Origin: Schlesneria sp. DSM 10557
GTDB lineage: Bacteria > Planctomycetota > Planctomycetia > Planctomycetales > Planctomycetaceae
NCBI RefSeq assembly: GCF_041860085.1
Contig: NZ_CP124747.1
Location: 6,533,001 to 6,597,000 of the forward strand
Reading direction: 5' to 3'
DNA length: 64,000 nucleotides
Shown: in pieces, positions 38,533 to 47,477 of the stretch
Layout: the number at the start of each line of letters is the position of its first letter
Position numbering within the stretch: the stretch's first letter is position 1
The notes under the pieces: generated by a model
What the model was told of the DNA's origin: nothing
The model's input: only the letters and a program-made list of their open reading frames with translations
Database searches by the model: none
Translations under genes and position numbers: made by a program

Positions 38533-38820
38533 TTAGGAAGATGACTCCCTTGCGTAGTATCGTTGATCATCTTTTCGGCAGATTAGATGCAATCGCGATT
38601 TACCATCAATGCTCAGGAATGGGCCGTTGTGTTCGTGGTACTCAGTGTCGGCAGATGTGTCTCGATCAGCCAACGTAGCAAAATAGGAGGCAAGTTCGCG
38701 ATAGTCTTCAGCAGATCCATTGATGCTGATCTGTAGTCCGCCGGAGTACGGACCCTCGCCGATTGGGTTCCAAAGACCATCGGCGTCCTGAAATTCACGA
38801 TAGACGTCAAATTGGATCAT
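38533..38820 (-). CDS. Imm32-like small protein
   Basis: 95 residues from ATG 38820, with AGGTGA about nine bases upstream (the frame extends to a GTG at 38832). The core G-G-L-Q-I-S-I-N-G-S-A-E-D-Y-R-E-L-A-S-Y-F-A-T-L-A-D followed by E-Y-H-E-H-N-G-P-F-L-S resembles the Imm32 immunity family, in which a beta strand, a helix and an H-x-H segment recur. No cognate toxin is visible beside it, so it may be an orphan immunity gene or only a structural look-alike. Confidence 0.5.
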   Translation of the reverse strand: MIQFDVYREFQDADGLWNPIGEGPYSGGLQISINGSAEDYRELASYFATLADRDTSADTEYHEHNGPFLSIDGKSRLHLICRKDDQRYYARESSS

Positions 38821-38924
38821 AGTGCACGTCACCTGGAGATACGGTTGGAAGTCCTGTTTAGGAGAAGAAAGGAAAAAGGCGGCGTATCCTGCTGTTTAGG
38901 TGAAACTCAGCAACCCCACAGCGG

Positions 38925-38949
38925 TGTCAACTGGATATGCTGTGTCCCC
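38925..38949 (+). repeat. REP-like motif i: TGTCAAC-N5-ATGCTGTGTCCCC
   Basis: Third full copy of the bipartite motif, between the Imm32-like gene and the 3' end of the PEP-CTERM gene. All three full copies are on the plus strand. Confidence 0.7.
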
Positions 38950-38987
38950 TTTGTGTTGCAACGTAAACAACCCCGAAGATCTCGTGT

Positions 38988-39860
38988 TCAACATGCTATA
39001 ACCGACTTGCTTCGCTGCAATCGCCAGAGCGAGAAGCACACTCCGCCGACGCTCAGCAGCCCGATCGACGTCGGCTCAGGCACGGCAGTCGCCAACAGAT
39101 TTGGCGACGTAAGCCCTGATTCAAACGTCAACGTGTAACCCGCCTCCTCCGGCGTCCGTCCATCAGGCAATGTCACCCGTGCCAGCACGGCCGTGTGCGA
39201 GTAATCAGCGATCGACGTACCATTGAGCACACCAACGAGTGTCGTCGCCTCAACCGTATACGATCCGACGCCGAGCAATTCGTTCTGTGGCGAGAGAACA
39301 GGATAGAAATACATTTTGAACGTTAGCCAATTTTCCCCCGGACTGTCATCCCATCCATGGCTGGTGCTCTCGGTATAGATCCCGCCACCTTCTACTCGAC
39401 CTGAGTATCGCCATTCGTTTGCCTGAACCGTCGTGTGGGTGGTCGCCTTCAACACGAAACTCGCATGGGCATTGTCTCCCGTCGCTGAGATATTGCCGGT
39501 CACGCGATAGCTAAGATTGACGTACTGCGGCGTATTTCCTCCCGCGATCGTCACAATGTCGCTCCAGGAAGCTCGCGAAAGGATGTTCTGTTCGGGAGCA
39601 GTTGAAGACGAAACAGTTGCCGAAGACAAAGCACCCAGCTTCTGCCATCCATGCTCATCGATATATGAATAGGCGAGGCCGGACCCTCCATACTCGGCCT
39701 CCGAGACGACTGCGGAATCGCCTTCTTGAGAGCTGTCCCACTGATATGAGACGGTTCGGGCCTTGGCGTGTACAAGCGAGGCGTCGAGACTCTTGGCGGA
39801 TCCAGACCAGAAACCGACTTCCACCAGCATCATAATGACCAATATCGTTCTTCGAATCAT
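38988..39860 (-). CDS. PEP-CTERM sorted exported protein
   Basis: 290 residues from ATG 39860 (GAGAG eight bases upstream; the frame extends to 39974). A signal peptide (RRTILVIMMLVEVGFWSGSA) leads a beta-rich body of unknown type. The C-terminus V-P-E-P-T-S then a hydrophobic stretch (IGLLSVGGVCFSLW) and basic R-L-Q-R-S-K is a textbook PEP-CTERM signal, cleaved and sorted by exosortase/EpsH. No exosortase gene is in the window. The body lacks a recognised catalytic domain. Confidence 0.85.
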   Translation of the reverse strand: MIRRTILVIMMLVEVGFWSGSAKSLDASLVHAKARTVSYQWDSSQEGDSAVVSEAEYGGSGLAYSYIDEHGWQKLGALSSATVSSSTAPEQNILSRASWSDIVTIAGGNTPQYVNLSYRVTGNISATGDNAHASFVLKATTHTTVQANEWRYSGRVEGGGIYTESTSHGWDDSPGENWLTFKMYFYPVLSPQNELLGVGSYTVEATTLVGVLNGTSIADYSHTAVLARVTLPDGRTPEEAGYTLTFESGLTSPNLLATAVPEPTSIGLLSVGGVCFSLWRLQRSKSVIAC

Positions 39861-39974
39861 CAGTAATACTCTCGATCGCATTGGAGAGGAAGGAAGAAAA
39901 GCAGCGGAAGAGCGATTGCCCCACGGCTGCCACCGAGCCCAGTGGACCATACTGAACATCCGCGCTGACTGCAA

Positions 39975-40483
39975 CTCCGTCTAGCTAACGTCACATTGAG
40001 CGCACTATGAGGTGGGCTCTGATGACGTGATCCGGGGGGGAGGCATGTTAGCTTTCTTTTTTAGGCTTCTTGTTTGCTGTTTGCATGTGGGACGCAAAAA
40101 GGGGAACAGCATGTTTGAAGCCAACGACCGACACTAACCGATCGCCCGAATCGAAAGTGCTCATGTGCAACCCCTTCGGCGCAAAACCCTTTGCAGCACG
40201 CGTCATTGTAAACCCGCCAGCGCGACCTATTGCAAAGGTGAGTGCCCCGCACAGGTTATCTCGTATGCGACGTCTCCACGGCCGCTTCCCCTGCGCGACA
40301 CGATGTTAAGATTCATCTCTCGATGTGACCGTGGCGAGCCAACCGTAAATTGAAGGCGCTTTCTGAAAGCTCGGCCGTTCAATCCTTCGAGAGGTTGTAT
40401 ACCCAGAGATCACACTGGTTTGTCCATTGGAGTTGTTTCCGTGATCGCATTTCTAACGCGAGCAGGCCTTGACCGGGTGATGA
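39975..40483. other. intergenic region without recognised gene
   Basis: About 500 bases, partly A/T-rich near 40048-40110. Short frames on both strands have no family signature. It marks the edge of the accessory island. Confidence 0.4.
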
Positions 40484-40591
40484 TACATTCGCCTGGTACA
40501 AACAGCGGGAGCAACCAGAATGACCGTCGAACTTGGTGGCCATGGCGAGTTCGATATGTACTTCGACGACGTTTCGGTCCATTTCGGATAG
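40484..40591 (+). pseudogene. C-terminal fragment resembling an exported carbohydrate-binding-like domain
   Basis: The frame YIRLVQTAGATRMTVELGG then HGEFDMYFDDVSVHFG and a stop has the pattern of the last strands of jelly-roll domains in planctomycetal exported proteins (…F-D-x-Y-F-D-D-V-S-V). Two stop codons (40478-40483) directly precede it, so the rest is lost. Short and therefore tentative. Confidence 0.35.
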
Positions 40592-40792
40592 CAACAACTC
40601 CGAATCGACGCCTTGGAACATGACTAACGCGCCGAATGAGAACGCCAGTACGACTGGTTCTCCCAACTCCGTGACCGTACCTGCGAAATCGCGGGATCTT
40701 CCATCTGGGTAACTCAGTACCTGGTTAGACTCCTGCCTGACTCGACATATAGTTCACCGTAGGTTCATCTGGCAGATTCCTTCGCCCGGATA

Positions 40793-43700
40793 TCACCAGT
40801 CGAGGCCGAATTCGGCGAGTCGCTGTTTGAGCAGATCGACTCGCAGGATGCGGACGGCGGTTTCGTCTTCGATCAGCACCGCGACGGTTCTTCCATCCGC
40901 AGTTGCCGCAAGTGACTTGACCTGATCGGAAAGGGGGCTCAGCGTGAGCAAGCCTCTGAGCGATCCCTCGTCCTGAAGTTGCCACAGCTTCAGATCGGCA
41001 TCCCGTGAACCCGACACGATCAGGTTTCCTCCAGCAAAAGTCACGGCGGACACGCTGTCCCTGTGTGCGGGAACTTTTTTCTCGAGACGACCGGTTTGGG
41101 AATTGATGACCAGCAGATTGCCATCACGGGTTCCCGCGACAATTGTCCGTTCGTCCGGTGACAGCGAGATCGAATCTGCGATCCCGCTCAGGTCAATCTT
41201 GTGACGGACGGCGCCGGTAAAGGGATCGAGGATACGGATACTTCCATCGAGCGAGGTGCACGTCAGAATCGTCGAACCGACGGCGAACGATTCGATGCTG
41301 CTGACTCGCAGCTTCTCTTGAGAGACGCTGTTGATCCAGAGCGTCTTGATTTCTGAAGTGGCCCTGTCCAAAACTTTGATCGAATCCGCATCTCGATCCG
41401 CGTGTGAAGGATTGCTCGTCACACTTTCCGATACGAAATAGAGTCTCTTGCCGTCCGGTGAGAATCGGATGATCTCTGCCTCGATAATCTCGGGCGATTC
41501 AATCACCCTGTGTTTAGCGGACTCGTCGAGGGGAAAGAACCGCAGACTGGTCGTTTCCTGGTGATTGAAGCAGATCGAATGCTCACCCGGCACGCACTGA
41601 ATTTCGGTCGCCTGTCCCGTCTCGATCGTGGTGAGCAGAGAAATTTTGGCATGTTCCAGACAGCCAGTGAGGACTTGATTGAGTTCTTCAAAATCACCTG
41701 AGTCTTTCCGAAAGAAGCGGCTGGATCGCGTCGCGGCGATGGTCTCGCCACTGTGACTGATCGCAACCCGATGCAATTTATGGGGTTGCTGCAGGCGCGC
41801 TGTCCAGACGTCGTGCGTCGACAGTTCGTAGATTTTCAGTCGAGAATCTCCGCATAGAGCCAGGAGATTTCTTGACGGATGAAACCGGCCGACGATCCGA
41901 CCGCGACCACCGGTCGAAATCAACGCCACCCGTTCACCGGCGATCAGGTCCCACAATTTCGTTGCATCGGCGTTGGAGGTGACCAGCCATTGGCCGTCGG
42001 ACGACATTCCGATGCCGTGCATCAGGCTGGCGTCTCGGAACTTCGCTCGGCGATCGATGATCCGCCTCAGCGATGAATGCCGGTGCGAATCCGCGATTTC
42101 GTACGTTTCGATCGAGTCTCGCACCCAGCCACCGCCGTCGGGATAGGCGACCGCCACCTCGTAGTTTTGCACGATCCAGTCCAGTTGATCTCTATCTGGT
42201 TCAAAGGTCTGAAAATCTGACTCGCGCAGCCATAACGGTGACACACCGGCGACTGCGATCATGGGGGGCTGAGCATAAAAACGGTCACTCACAACGACCA
42301 GATCCGTAAACTCGGATTCTTTCTCGATACTGGCAAGCAGCTGACCGTCGAGTGACCATTTCTTGACGCTCTTGTCTTTCGAGCAGGTAATCAGTGCACG
42401 GCCGTCGGACGAGAAACGGATACGGTGCAGATAGTTTGAATGGGCTTTCCATCGTCGGACAGGCTGCCGTGTTGCCATGTCGAAGACACAGATCTCTCCG
42501 CTTCGACTTCCGACAAACAGTTCCGTTCCCGCAGGGCTGAACAACAATGAGCGAACCCCATCGGGCCGCAGACGCATCCATTGCTCATCGGCCGGGAATT
42601 CCAGAGTATGAGTCAGCTCCCAGGTGTTCGTGTCAACCAGTGCGACCCTGACATTGCCGTTGAGATCCGTGTTATCGCCTGCGGCGAGTAGTGACCCGTC
42701 GGGAGTGAACTCAATCGTGTAGGAATCATATCCGTGCAGAAGTTCTCGTTGTTTTCTGGCATCGAATGCGGCGAGCGCCCGGGTCGCTTCGCTGCGCAAG
42801 CGGTAGATCGCTGCCTGATCATCGGGGGGAGCGATTCGGGCCGCCAGTTTGAGTTGGTCGAGATTGGTCCAGCTCCATTCCCGCGGGGTCCGCAGACTGC
42901 GATCACTGATTTCGGCGAGGGCCAGGTAGAACTCTTTTGTTAGCGCTTGTTTCAAGGCGTCATCGAGTTCCTTCTCACTTCTTTGCTTTTCCAGTGCGGC
43001 ATCATGGATGCGAGTGATTTCCCAGGCACCGACCCCCACTGCCAGCAGCAAACTCAGTGCAATTGCGGCGATCAGTCCGGCTCGGTCGGGATTGCGTTTC
43101 GACCAGCGCCAGGCCTGACCGAAAGGCCCCAGGGGTCTTGCGCTAATAGGCCGTCCCGCGAGGAAGTTTTCCAGATCCGACGCCAGTGCAGCGGCGCTGG
43201 GGTATCGGTTGCGAGGGTCTTTTGCCAGACACTTCAGGCAGATGGTGTCGAGATCGCGCGGGATCTCGGGGACCAGCAATCGGGGGGGGACTGGATCGTT
43301 GTTGCGGACCTGCTCCAGGGTCGCCAGGTGTGTCGCCCCGAGAAAGGGGGGCCGACCTGTAATCAGATCGTAAAGTGTCGCACCGATGCCATACACGTCG
43401 GTCCAGACGCCGATTTCACAAGAGGCTCCGACGGCCTGTTCGGGAGCCATGTAGCTGGGCGAGCCGATTGCTTCGGTTGTCAGTGAGGCCTGCATATCGC
43501 CCGCAAGGTGTTTTGCCAGGCCGAAATCACTGATCTTGATCAGCCCCTTCTTGCTCATCAGGATGTTTGCGGGCTTGAGGTCGCGATGGAGAATCCCGTG
43601 ATCGTGGACACTCGACATCGTTCGAGCAACGGTCAGTGCGATCTCAGCAGCGGACTTGGGATCGATCGAAGATTTGGTATCCCGCTGAGCAAGGTTCTTT

Positions 43701-44206
43701 CCGTCGATATATTCCAGCACCAGGCAGGGCATTCCATCCAGATCGATGACGTCGATGACTCGAATGACGTTTTCGAGGTTCAATCTTGCAAGTGCGTCCG
43801 CCTCATTGCGCAGACGGGCGATCAGCACCTGGGGGCGTTGGCTCAAATTGTTGATCAGCTTGAGAGCCACGTCCCGTTCTAAATTGAGCTGGGTCGCTTT
43901 GTAGACGATCCCCATTCCTCCACGTCCGATTTCATCCATCACTCGGAAACCGGGGACTGAGGGTAAGTCAGGGGGGCGAATTCGGGCGAACTCATCTTCA
44001 CTCATGGAACGGGTTTCGGCCAATCGAGCCCCCAGCATCCTGTCCATGCACCCCAGAATCTCGATGCGTCGGGTCAATTCGTGGACGAGGTCAGTGCGCG
44101 GTCCGCACAGTTGCTCAGGGGACTTTGGAGTTTGAGAATGGCATGCGTCTTCCCAATCCAGTAGCAGCTCGGCCAACAGCTCTTCGTCGGACAGTGGTTG
44201 ATCCAT
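40793..44206 (-). CDS. transmembrane Ser/Thr protein kinase with C-terminal WD40 repeats
   Basis: 1137 residues from ATG 44206 (GTG 44212 is an alternative; the frame opens at 44284, inside the sigma gene). An N-terminal ~85-residue helical region precedes a complete PknB-type kinase domain: glycine loop I-G-R-G-G-M-G-I-V-Y-K, catalytic Lys ~116 (VALKLI), H-R-D-L-K-P-A-N at ~207, D-F-G ~227 and M-A-P-E ~253. One membrane helix (GLIAAIALSLLLAVGVGAW) is near 374-395. The rest folds as about twelve WD40-type blades with S-x-D-G and D-x-S-V-x-x-V motifs, a likely ligand or scaffold-binding surface. It follows an ECF sigma factor gene by ~43 bases, a planctomycetal pairing; it may phosphorylate that sigma factor. 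Confidence 0.93.
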   Translation of the reverse strand: MDQPLSDEELLAELLLDWEDACHSQTPKSPEQLCGPRTDLVHELTRRIEILGCMDRMLGARLAETRSMSEDEFARIRPPDLPSVPGFRVMDEIGRGGMGIVYKATQLNLERDVALKLINNLSQRPQVLIARLRNEADALARLNLENVIRVIDVIDLDGMPCLVLEYIDGKNLAQRDTKSSIDPKSAAEIALTVARTMSSVHDHGILHRDLKPANILMSKKGLIKISDFGLAKHLAGDMQASLTTEAIGSPSYMAPEQAVGASCEIGVWTDVYGIGATLYDLITGRPPFLGATHLATLEQVRNNDPVPPRLLVPEIPRDLDTICLKCLAKDPRNRYPSAAALASDLENFLAGRPISARPLGPFGQAWRWSKRNPDRAGLIAAIALSLLLAVGVGAWEITRIHDAALEKQRSEKELDDALKQALTKEFYLALAEISDRSLRTPREWSWTNLDQLKLAARIAPPDDQAAIYRLRSEATRALAAFDARKQRELLHGYDSYTIEFTPDGSLLAAGDNTDLNGNVRVALVDTNTWELTHTLEFPADEQWMRLRPDGVRSLLFSPAGTELFVGSRSGEICVFDMATRQPVRRWKAHSNYLHRIRFSSDGRALITCSKDKSVKKWSLDGQLLASIEKESEFTDLVVVSDRFYAQPPMIAVAGVSPLWLRESDFQTFEPDRDQLDWIVQNYEVAVAYPDGGGWVRDSIETYEIADSHRHSSLRRIIDRRAKFRDASLMHGIGMSSDGQWLVTSNADATKLWDLIAGERVALISTGGRGRIVGRFHPSRNLLALCGDSRLKIYELSTHDVWTARLQQPHKLHRVAISHSGETIAATRSSRFFRKDSGDFEELNQVLTGCLEHAKISLLTTIETGQATEIQCVPGEHSICFNHQETTSLRFFPLDESAKHRVIESPEIIEAEIIRFSPDGKRLYFVSESVTSNPSHADRDADSIKVLDRATSEIKTLWINSVSQEKLRVSSIESFAVGSTILTCTSLDGSIRILDPFTGAVRHKIDLSGIADSISLSPDERTIVAGTRDGNLLVINSQTGRLEKKVPAHRDSVSAVTFAGGNLIVSGSRDADLKLWQLQDEGSLRGLLTLSPLSDQVKSLAATADGRTVAVLIEDETAVRILRVDLLKQRLAEFGLDW

Positions 44207-44249
44207 GTTCACGAAGAGTGTTCCCGATGAGGTACGAAGCGGTGTGGGA

Positions 44250-44876
44250 TCAGGCGTGCTGACTGGAATCCCACGAACGATCAATCAGTTTTTTCAAGTT
44301 CAGCCTGGCGGATTGCCAGTAACGACGAAGCTGGCGTTCGCTGACGTTCAGCACTTTTGCTGCCTCGGCCTGCGTCAGATCGTGGTACCACAGCAGATCA
44401 AACACACGCCGCTCGAATTCAGGAAGAAGTTCGATAGAAGAATGGAATTCCGACCAGACAGAAAGTGAATACGGGCCGGACTGTTTGTCGTAAGAAACCA
44501 TCGGGAGTTGGGCGCCTTCCGACATCAGTGAGCCGGGTATCGGAGTTTCATGGTGGGCTCCCATCCCTTCCGGACCAAGGTAGTGGCGGGCCATGTCGGT
44601 CAGCTCGCGCCGCATCAGGGCCGCTGCGAAGCTGAGAAAATCCTCAACAGTTTGCGGCACAATGCTGGCGAGTGCTGAATGCAGACGCATCACGGCGCCT
44701 TGCATTAGGTCTTCCGGCTGTTCCCAACGTCCCACACGGGGACTGTCCCGCATCATTCGTCGCGCCAAGGCCAGCAAACGGTGCGATATGCGCGACATCA
44801 ACTCATCGCGCGCATCCAGTTCTCCCCGCTTCAGGCGGTCCAGGCAATTCTCGATGACGACGGTCGTATCACTCAC
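44250..44876 (-). CDS. ECF-family RNA polymerase sigma factor
   Basis: 208 residues from GTG 44876, chosen for GAGGA five bases upstream and the common N-terminus SDTTVVIENCLDRLKRGE; the frame opens at 44909. Region 2 shows M-Q-G-A-V-M-R-L-H and FLSFAAALMRRELTDMARHY. Region 4 has the helix-turn-helix L-T-Q-A-E-A-A-K-V-L-N-V-S-E-R-Q-L-R-R-Y-W. It resembles the planctomycete ECF group that sits beside Ser/Thr kinases in place of an anti-sigma factor. Control by the adjacent kinase is inferred from gene order. Confidence 0.9.
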   Translation of the reverse strand: MSDTTVVIENCLDRLKRGELDARDELMSRISHRLLALARRMMRDSPRVGRWEQPEDLMQGAVMRLHSALASIVPQTVEDFLSFAAALMRRELTDMARHYLGPEGMGAHHETPIPGSLMSEGAQLPMVSYDKQSGPYSLSVWSEFHSSIELLPEFERRVFDLLWYHDLTQAEAAKVLNVSERQLRRYWQSARLNLKKLIDRSWDSSQHA

Positions 44877-44909
44877 ACGATTCCTCGCGAGTCGCTTCTG
44901 AAGTGCCAA

Positions 44910-45359
44910 TGAAATGTCGGGAAGTGTGATCTCAGAATCACCAGGAGACCTGTAAGAAAATACTGCTGGAAAGCAGGGATGTATTCAAGTGTGTCGACTG
45001 TTTCACGGAATGAAGATTACTCAATTAACATTTTGTGTCTGATGCGACGATTCTGCGGGTTCGAGCAGTTTTTTGTCCAGAATTGACGGAGAAGCTTTTC
45101 GTCCGTTTCCCTATCAGGGGATAGGACTCGCACCGTGCTGAGGCTCGAATCAGGGCACTGATCGAGGCGGGTAAGTAACCTTGGTGAAGTGAAGACTTGC
45201 AAGTGTACGTGCGCAGTCCCATGTCCGAGCCCCTTGTGCGGGCCCTTCCCTGCGGCGCAATGACAGGGGGCTGGTCTGTGACGGGGGGCCACTCTCGGGT
45301 AAGCTCACGTCGCATCGTTTGTCGGGCTAGTATCGGGATCTTCGGTTGAGGTTTTTGAC
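44910..45359. other. divergent intergenic region
   Basis: About 450 bases between the sigma/kinase operon and the glutaredoxin-like gene. An A/T-rich patch at 45008-45035 may belong to a promoter. No gene or strong hairpin recognised. Confidence 0.35.
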
Positions 45360-45857
45360 GTGGAACGTAATTCCAGACTGGTCCCTCTCGGGCGGCTACT
45401 GGTGGGAGCCGGGTTGAGCTTGATCCTGCTTCGTGGGATTGAACTGTTCGCACGGATGCCGGGGCTCCCTGCGTTCTGGTATAGCAATCAGGCAATCTGG
45501 ATCCTGGTCGCAATTGGACTGGCCGCTTTAGGCTGGAACATCTTGTGGGGACGCCGAATGTTCGTCGAAGAGACCTGGCAGCCTGCTATTCCCGGACGTC
45601 GCTTCCAGTCGGCGACCATCTACACGAGCCCGGGATGTCATCTTTGCGAGGATGCGGCGGCACTCATTGCCGAGCATCATCGCTGGCTGCCAATCCCGGA
45701 TTACGTCGACATCAAAAGTGATCCGACTCTTTCCGAAAAATACGGGACCTGCGTCCCTGTCGTCATCTTCGACGGCAAGGTGCGGTTTCGGGGTCGTGTC
45801 GACCCCGTGTTGCTGCGACGACTGATCGAAGGAACTCCGCCGCTGCCCGTCCACTGA
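45360..45857 (+). CDS. membrane protein with C-terminal glutaredoxin-like (DUF836) domain
   Basis: 165 residues, GTG start with GAGG eight bases upstream. Two membrane segments in the first 65 residues (LLVGAGLSLILLRGIELFA, WILVAIGLAALGWNIL) resemble DUF2905. The C-terminal half is a thioredoxin-fold glutaredoxin-like domain with C-H-L-C at 93-96 (IYTSPGCHLCEDA), cis-Pro in C-V-P-V-V-I-F-D-G and R-F-R-G-R-V-D. It would act as a thiol-disulfide protein at the membrane; the partner is unknown. Fusion of a DUF2905-like membrane part to DUF836 in one chain is notable. Convergent with the M20 gene. Confidence 0.75.
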   Translation: MERNSRLVPLGRLLVGAGLSLILLRGIELFARMPGLPAFWYSNQAIWILVAIGLAALGWNILWGRRMFVEETWQPAIPGRRFQSATIYTSPGCHLCEDAAALIAEHHRWLPIPDYVDIKSDPTLSEKYGTCVPVVIFDGKVRFRGRVDPVLLRRLIEGTPPLPVH

Positions 45858-45936
45858 TACGACTGTCAGACAGAGTGTTGCGAATGCCCGCCAACCGGCG
45901 AGCCACAAATGACAGCACGTTTGCGAATCTGGTACT

Positions 45937-47370
45937 TCAGGGAGTACCCGGCGTGTTACGGTAATCGAGCGGTGGAGCCTGTCCGGGGAGAATCAGCGGC
46001 TGGTACTTTCGGCCTGCCAGTCGTTCTGCGTGTTCCGCTTTCGCCTGCTGAATGATTTCAGGTTGTGACATCAGGTCCCAGACGCTGGCGGCCATGGTTC
46101 GGGCAGCCAGTTGCATCCCCTGTTTTCCGATCGAAGTCCCTCCGGCCGCAACCGCCTGCCACGAATGCGAGGGAGTTCCCGGGACAAAGCAGGCGGTCGT
46201 GAATCCTGCCGTGGGCACAACCCACGAGACATCACCCACGTCGGTTGAGCCCTTGCCGACTTCGCCGCTGGTGTCGGCAACCTGATTGATCGATTCCAGT
46301 GGCTGCGGTTTCATCAGGGTTTCGCGAATTTTCAGTGCGAAGGTGGCCTGTTCTTCATCATATTTGAGGTCATTCAACTCCCGCAGGTTCGCCAGGGCGA
46401 TTTGAGCGAGCCGGTCGTTCGGCAGCAGTTCCATTGTGCCGCCGAGGTACTGTTCGTCGAGTTTCGTTTCGGTCGCGAGTGCTCCCGCCTGAGCACACTT
46501 CACGAGTCGCGGGTAAAGTTCTCGCACCACCTCGGCCTTGGGATGGCGGATGTAGAAGAAGACCTCTGCAAAGTCGGGGACGACGTTGGGAGCCGAACCG
46601 CCGCTGGTGATGACATGATGAATGCGTGTAAAATCGGGTGTGTGCTCACGAAGCAGTTCCGAGGCATGGCAGGCGAGTTCGACAGCATCCAGTGAGGAAC
46701 GTCCCTGCTCGGGAGCACCTGCCGCATGAGCGCTACGGCCGTCAAAGCGAAACTTGACCGCAGCACGTGCGAGGCATGATGAGTCCCCCGCTGTGTTGCG
46801 ACCCGCAGGGTGCCAGTGAAACGCTGCATCACAGTCTTGAAAGAGCCCCGCGCGTACCATGAAGGCCTTGCCGCTTCCCCCCTCTTCGGCCGGACATCCA
46901 TAAAAACGAACGGTGCCGCGCAGATTGCCTGCCTTGATTTGCTCAGCGACCGCGATGGCCGCGGATGCGGAGGCAGCGCCAAACAGGTGATGACCGCAGG
47001 CCTGACCATAACTGGCCTGCGGCCGGGGAAGTTGCTCGGGAACTGCCTGCTGAGACAAGCCGGGAAGTGCATCGTACTCGCCGAGAATCGCGATGACCGG
47101 CGAGCCCTCACCGTACGTTGCTGTGAAAGCGGTGGGGATATCAGCGACTTTGCGTTCGACACGGAAGCCGGCGTTCTCCAGCAAGTCCGCCAGCAAACGG
47201 GCTGATTCAAATTCCTGGTAGCCAGGTTCCGCAAGCTCCCAGATCTTGAGGGCGATGTTCCATGTCGCTGCTTCCCGCTCGCGAATGCTATGAGACAGAG
47301 CCTCTTTTTGTGCAAACGCAGGTGAGACCGCTAGCGTCAGCATCAGCAGTCCCGCGGCAATTCGGATCAT
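45937..47370 (-). CDS. exported M20 family amidohydrolase (AbgB/aminoacylase-like)
   Basis: 477 residues with signal peptide AAGLLMLTLAVSPAFA. Zinc-binding motifs of the M20 di-metal peptidases are present: G-E-Y-D-A-L-P-G, G-Q-A-C-G-H-H-L-F-G, P-A-E-E-G-G-S-G-K, F-H-W-H-P and T-P-S-H-S-W. The dimerisation domain follows D-G-R-S-A-H-A-A. The overall layout is that of AbgB-like amidohydrolases acting on N-acyl or p-aminobenzoyl-glutamate-type amides; the substrate here is unknown. ATG 47370 has GAGG seven bases upstream. It follows the OleC-like gene by ~107 bp on the same strand and may share its transcript. Confidence 0.88.
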   Translation of the reverse strand: MIRIAAGLLMLTLAVSPAFAQKEALSHSIREREAATWNIALKIWELAEPGYQEFESARLLADLLENAGFRVERKVADIPTAFTATYGEGSPVIAILGEYDALPGLSQQAVPEQLPRPQASYGQACGHHLFGAASASAAIAVAEQIKAGNLRGTVRFYGCPAEEGGSGKAFMVRAGLFQDCDAAFHWHPAGRNTAGDSSCLARAAVKFRFDGRSAHAAGAPEQGRSSLDAVELACHASELLREHTPDFTRIHHVITSGGSAPNVVPDFAEVFFYIRHPKAEVVRELYPRLVKCAQAGALATETKLDEQYLGGTMELLPNDRLAQIALANLRELNDLKYDEEQATFALKIRETLMKPQPLESINQVADTSGEVGKGSTDVGDVSWVVPTAGFTTACFVPGTPSHSWQAVAAGGTSIGKQGMQLAARTMAASVWDLMSQPEIIQQAKAEHAERLAGRKYQPLILPGQAPPLDYRNTPGTP

Positions 47371-47477
47371 CGGTCGTCCTCGGCTTGGATAGGGAGCATC
47401 CTCACGAACAGGGGCTCTGTCGTTCGGAGTGGCGACTGTGGCCGTTTCCGAGTGTAACCGTCGCGCGCGGTTCGTTT

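Noticed and set aside
46500..47315. 271-residue second minus-strand frame inside the M20 gene
   Set aside because: Out-of-frame shadow; all metal-binding motifs are in the other frame.
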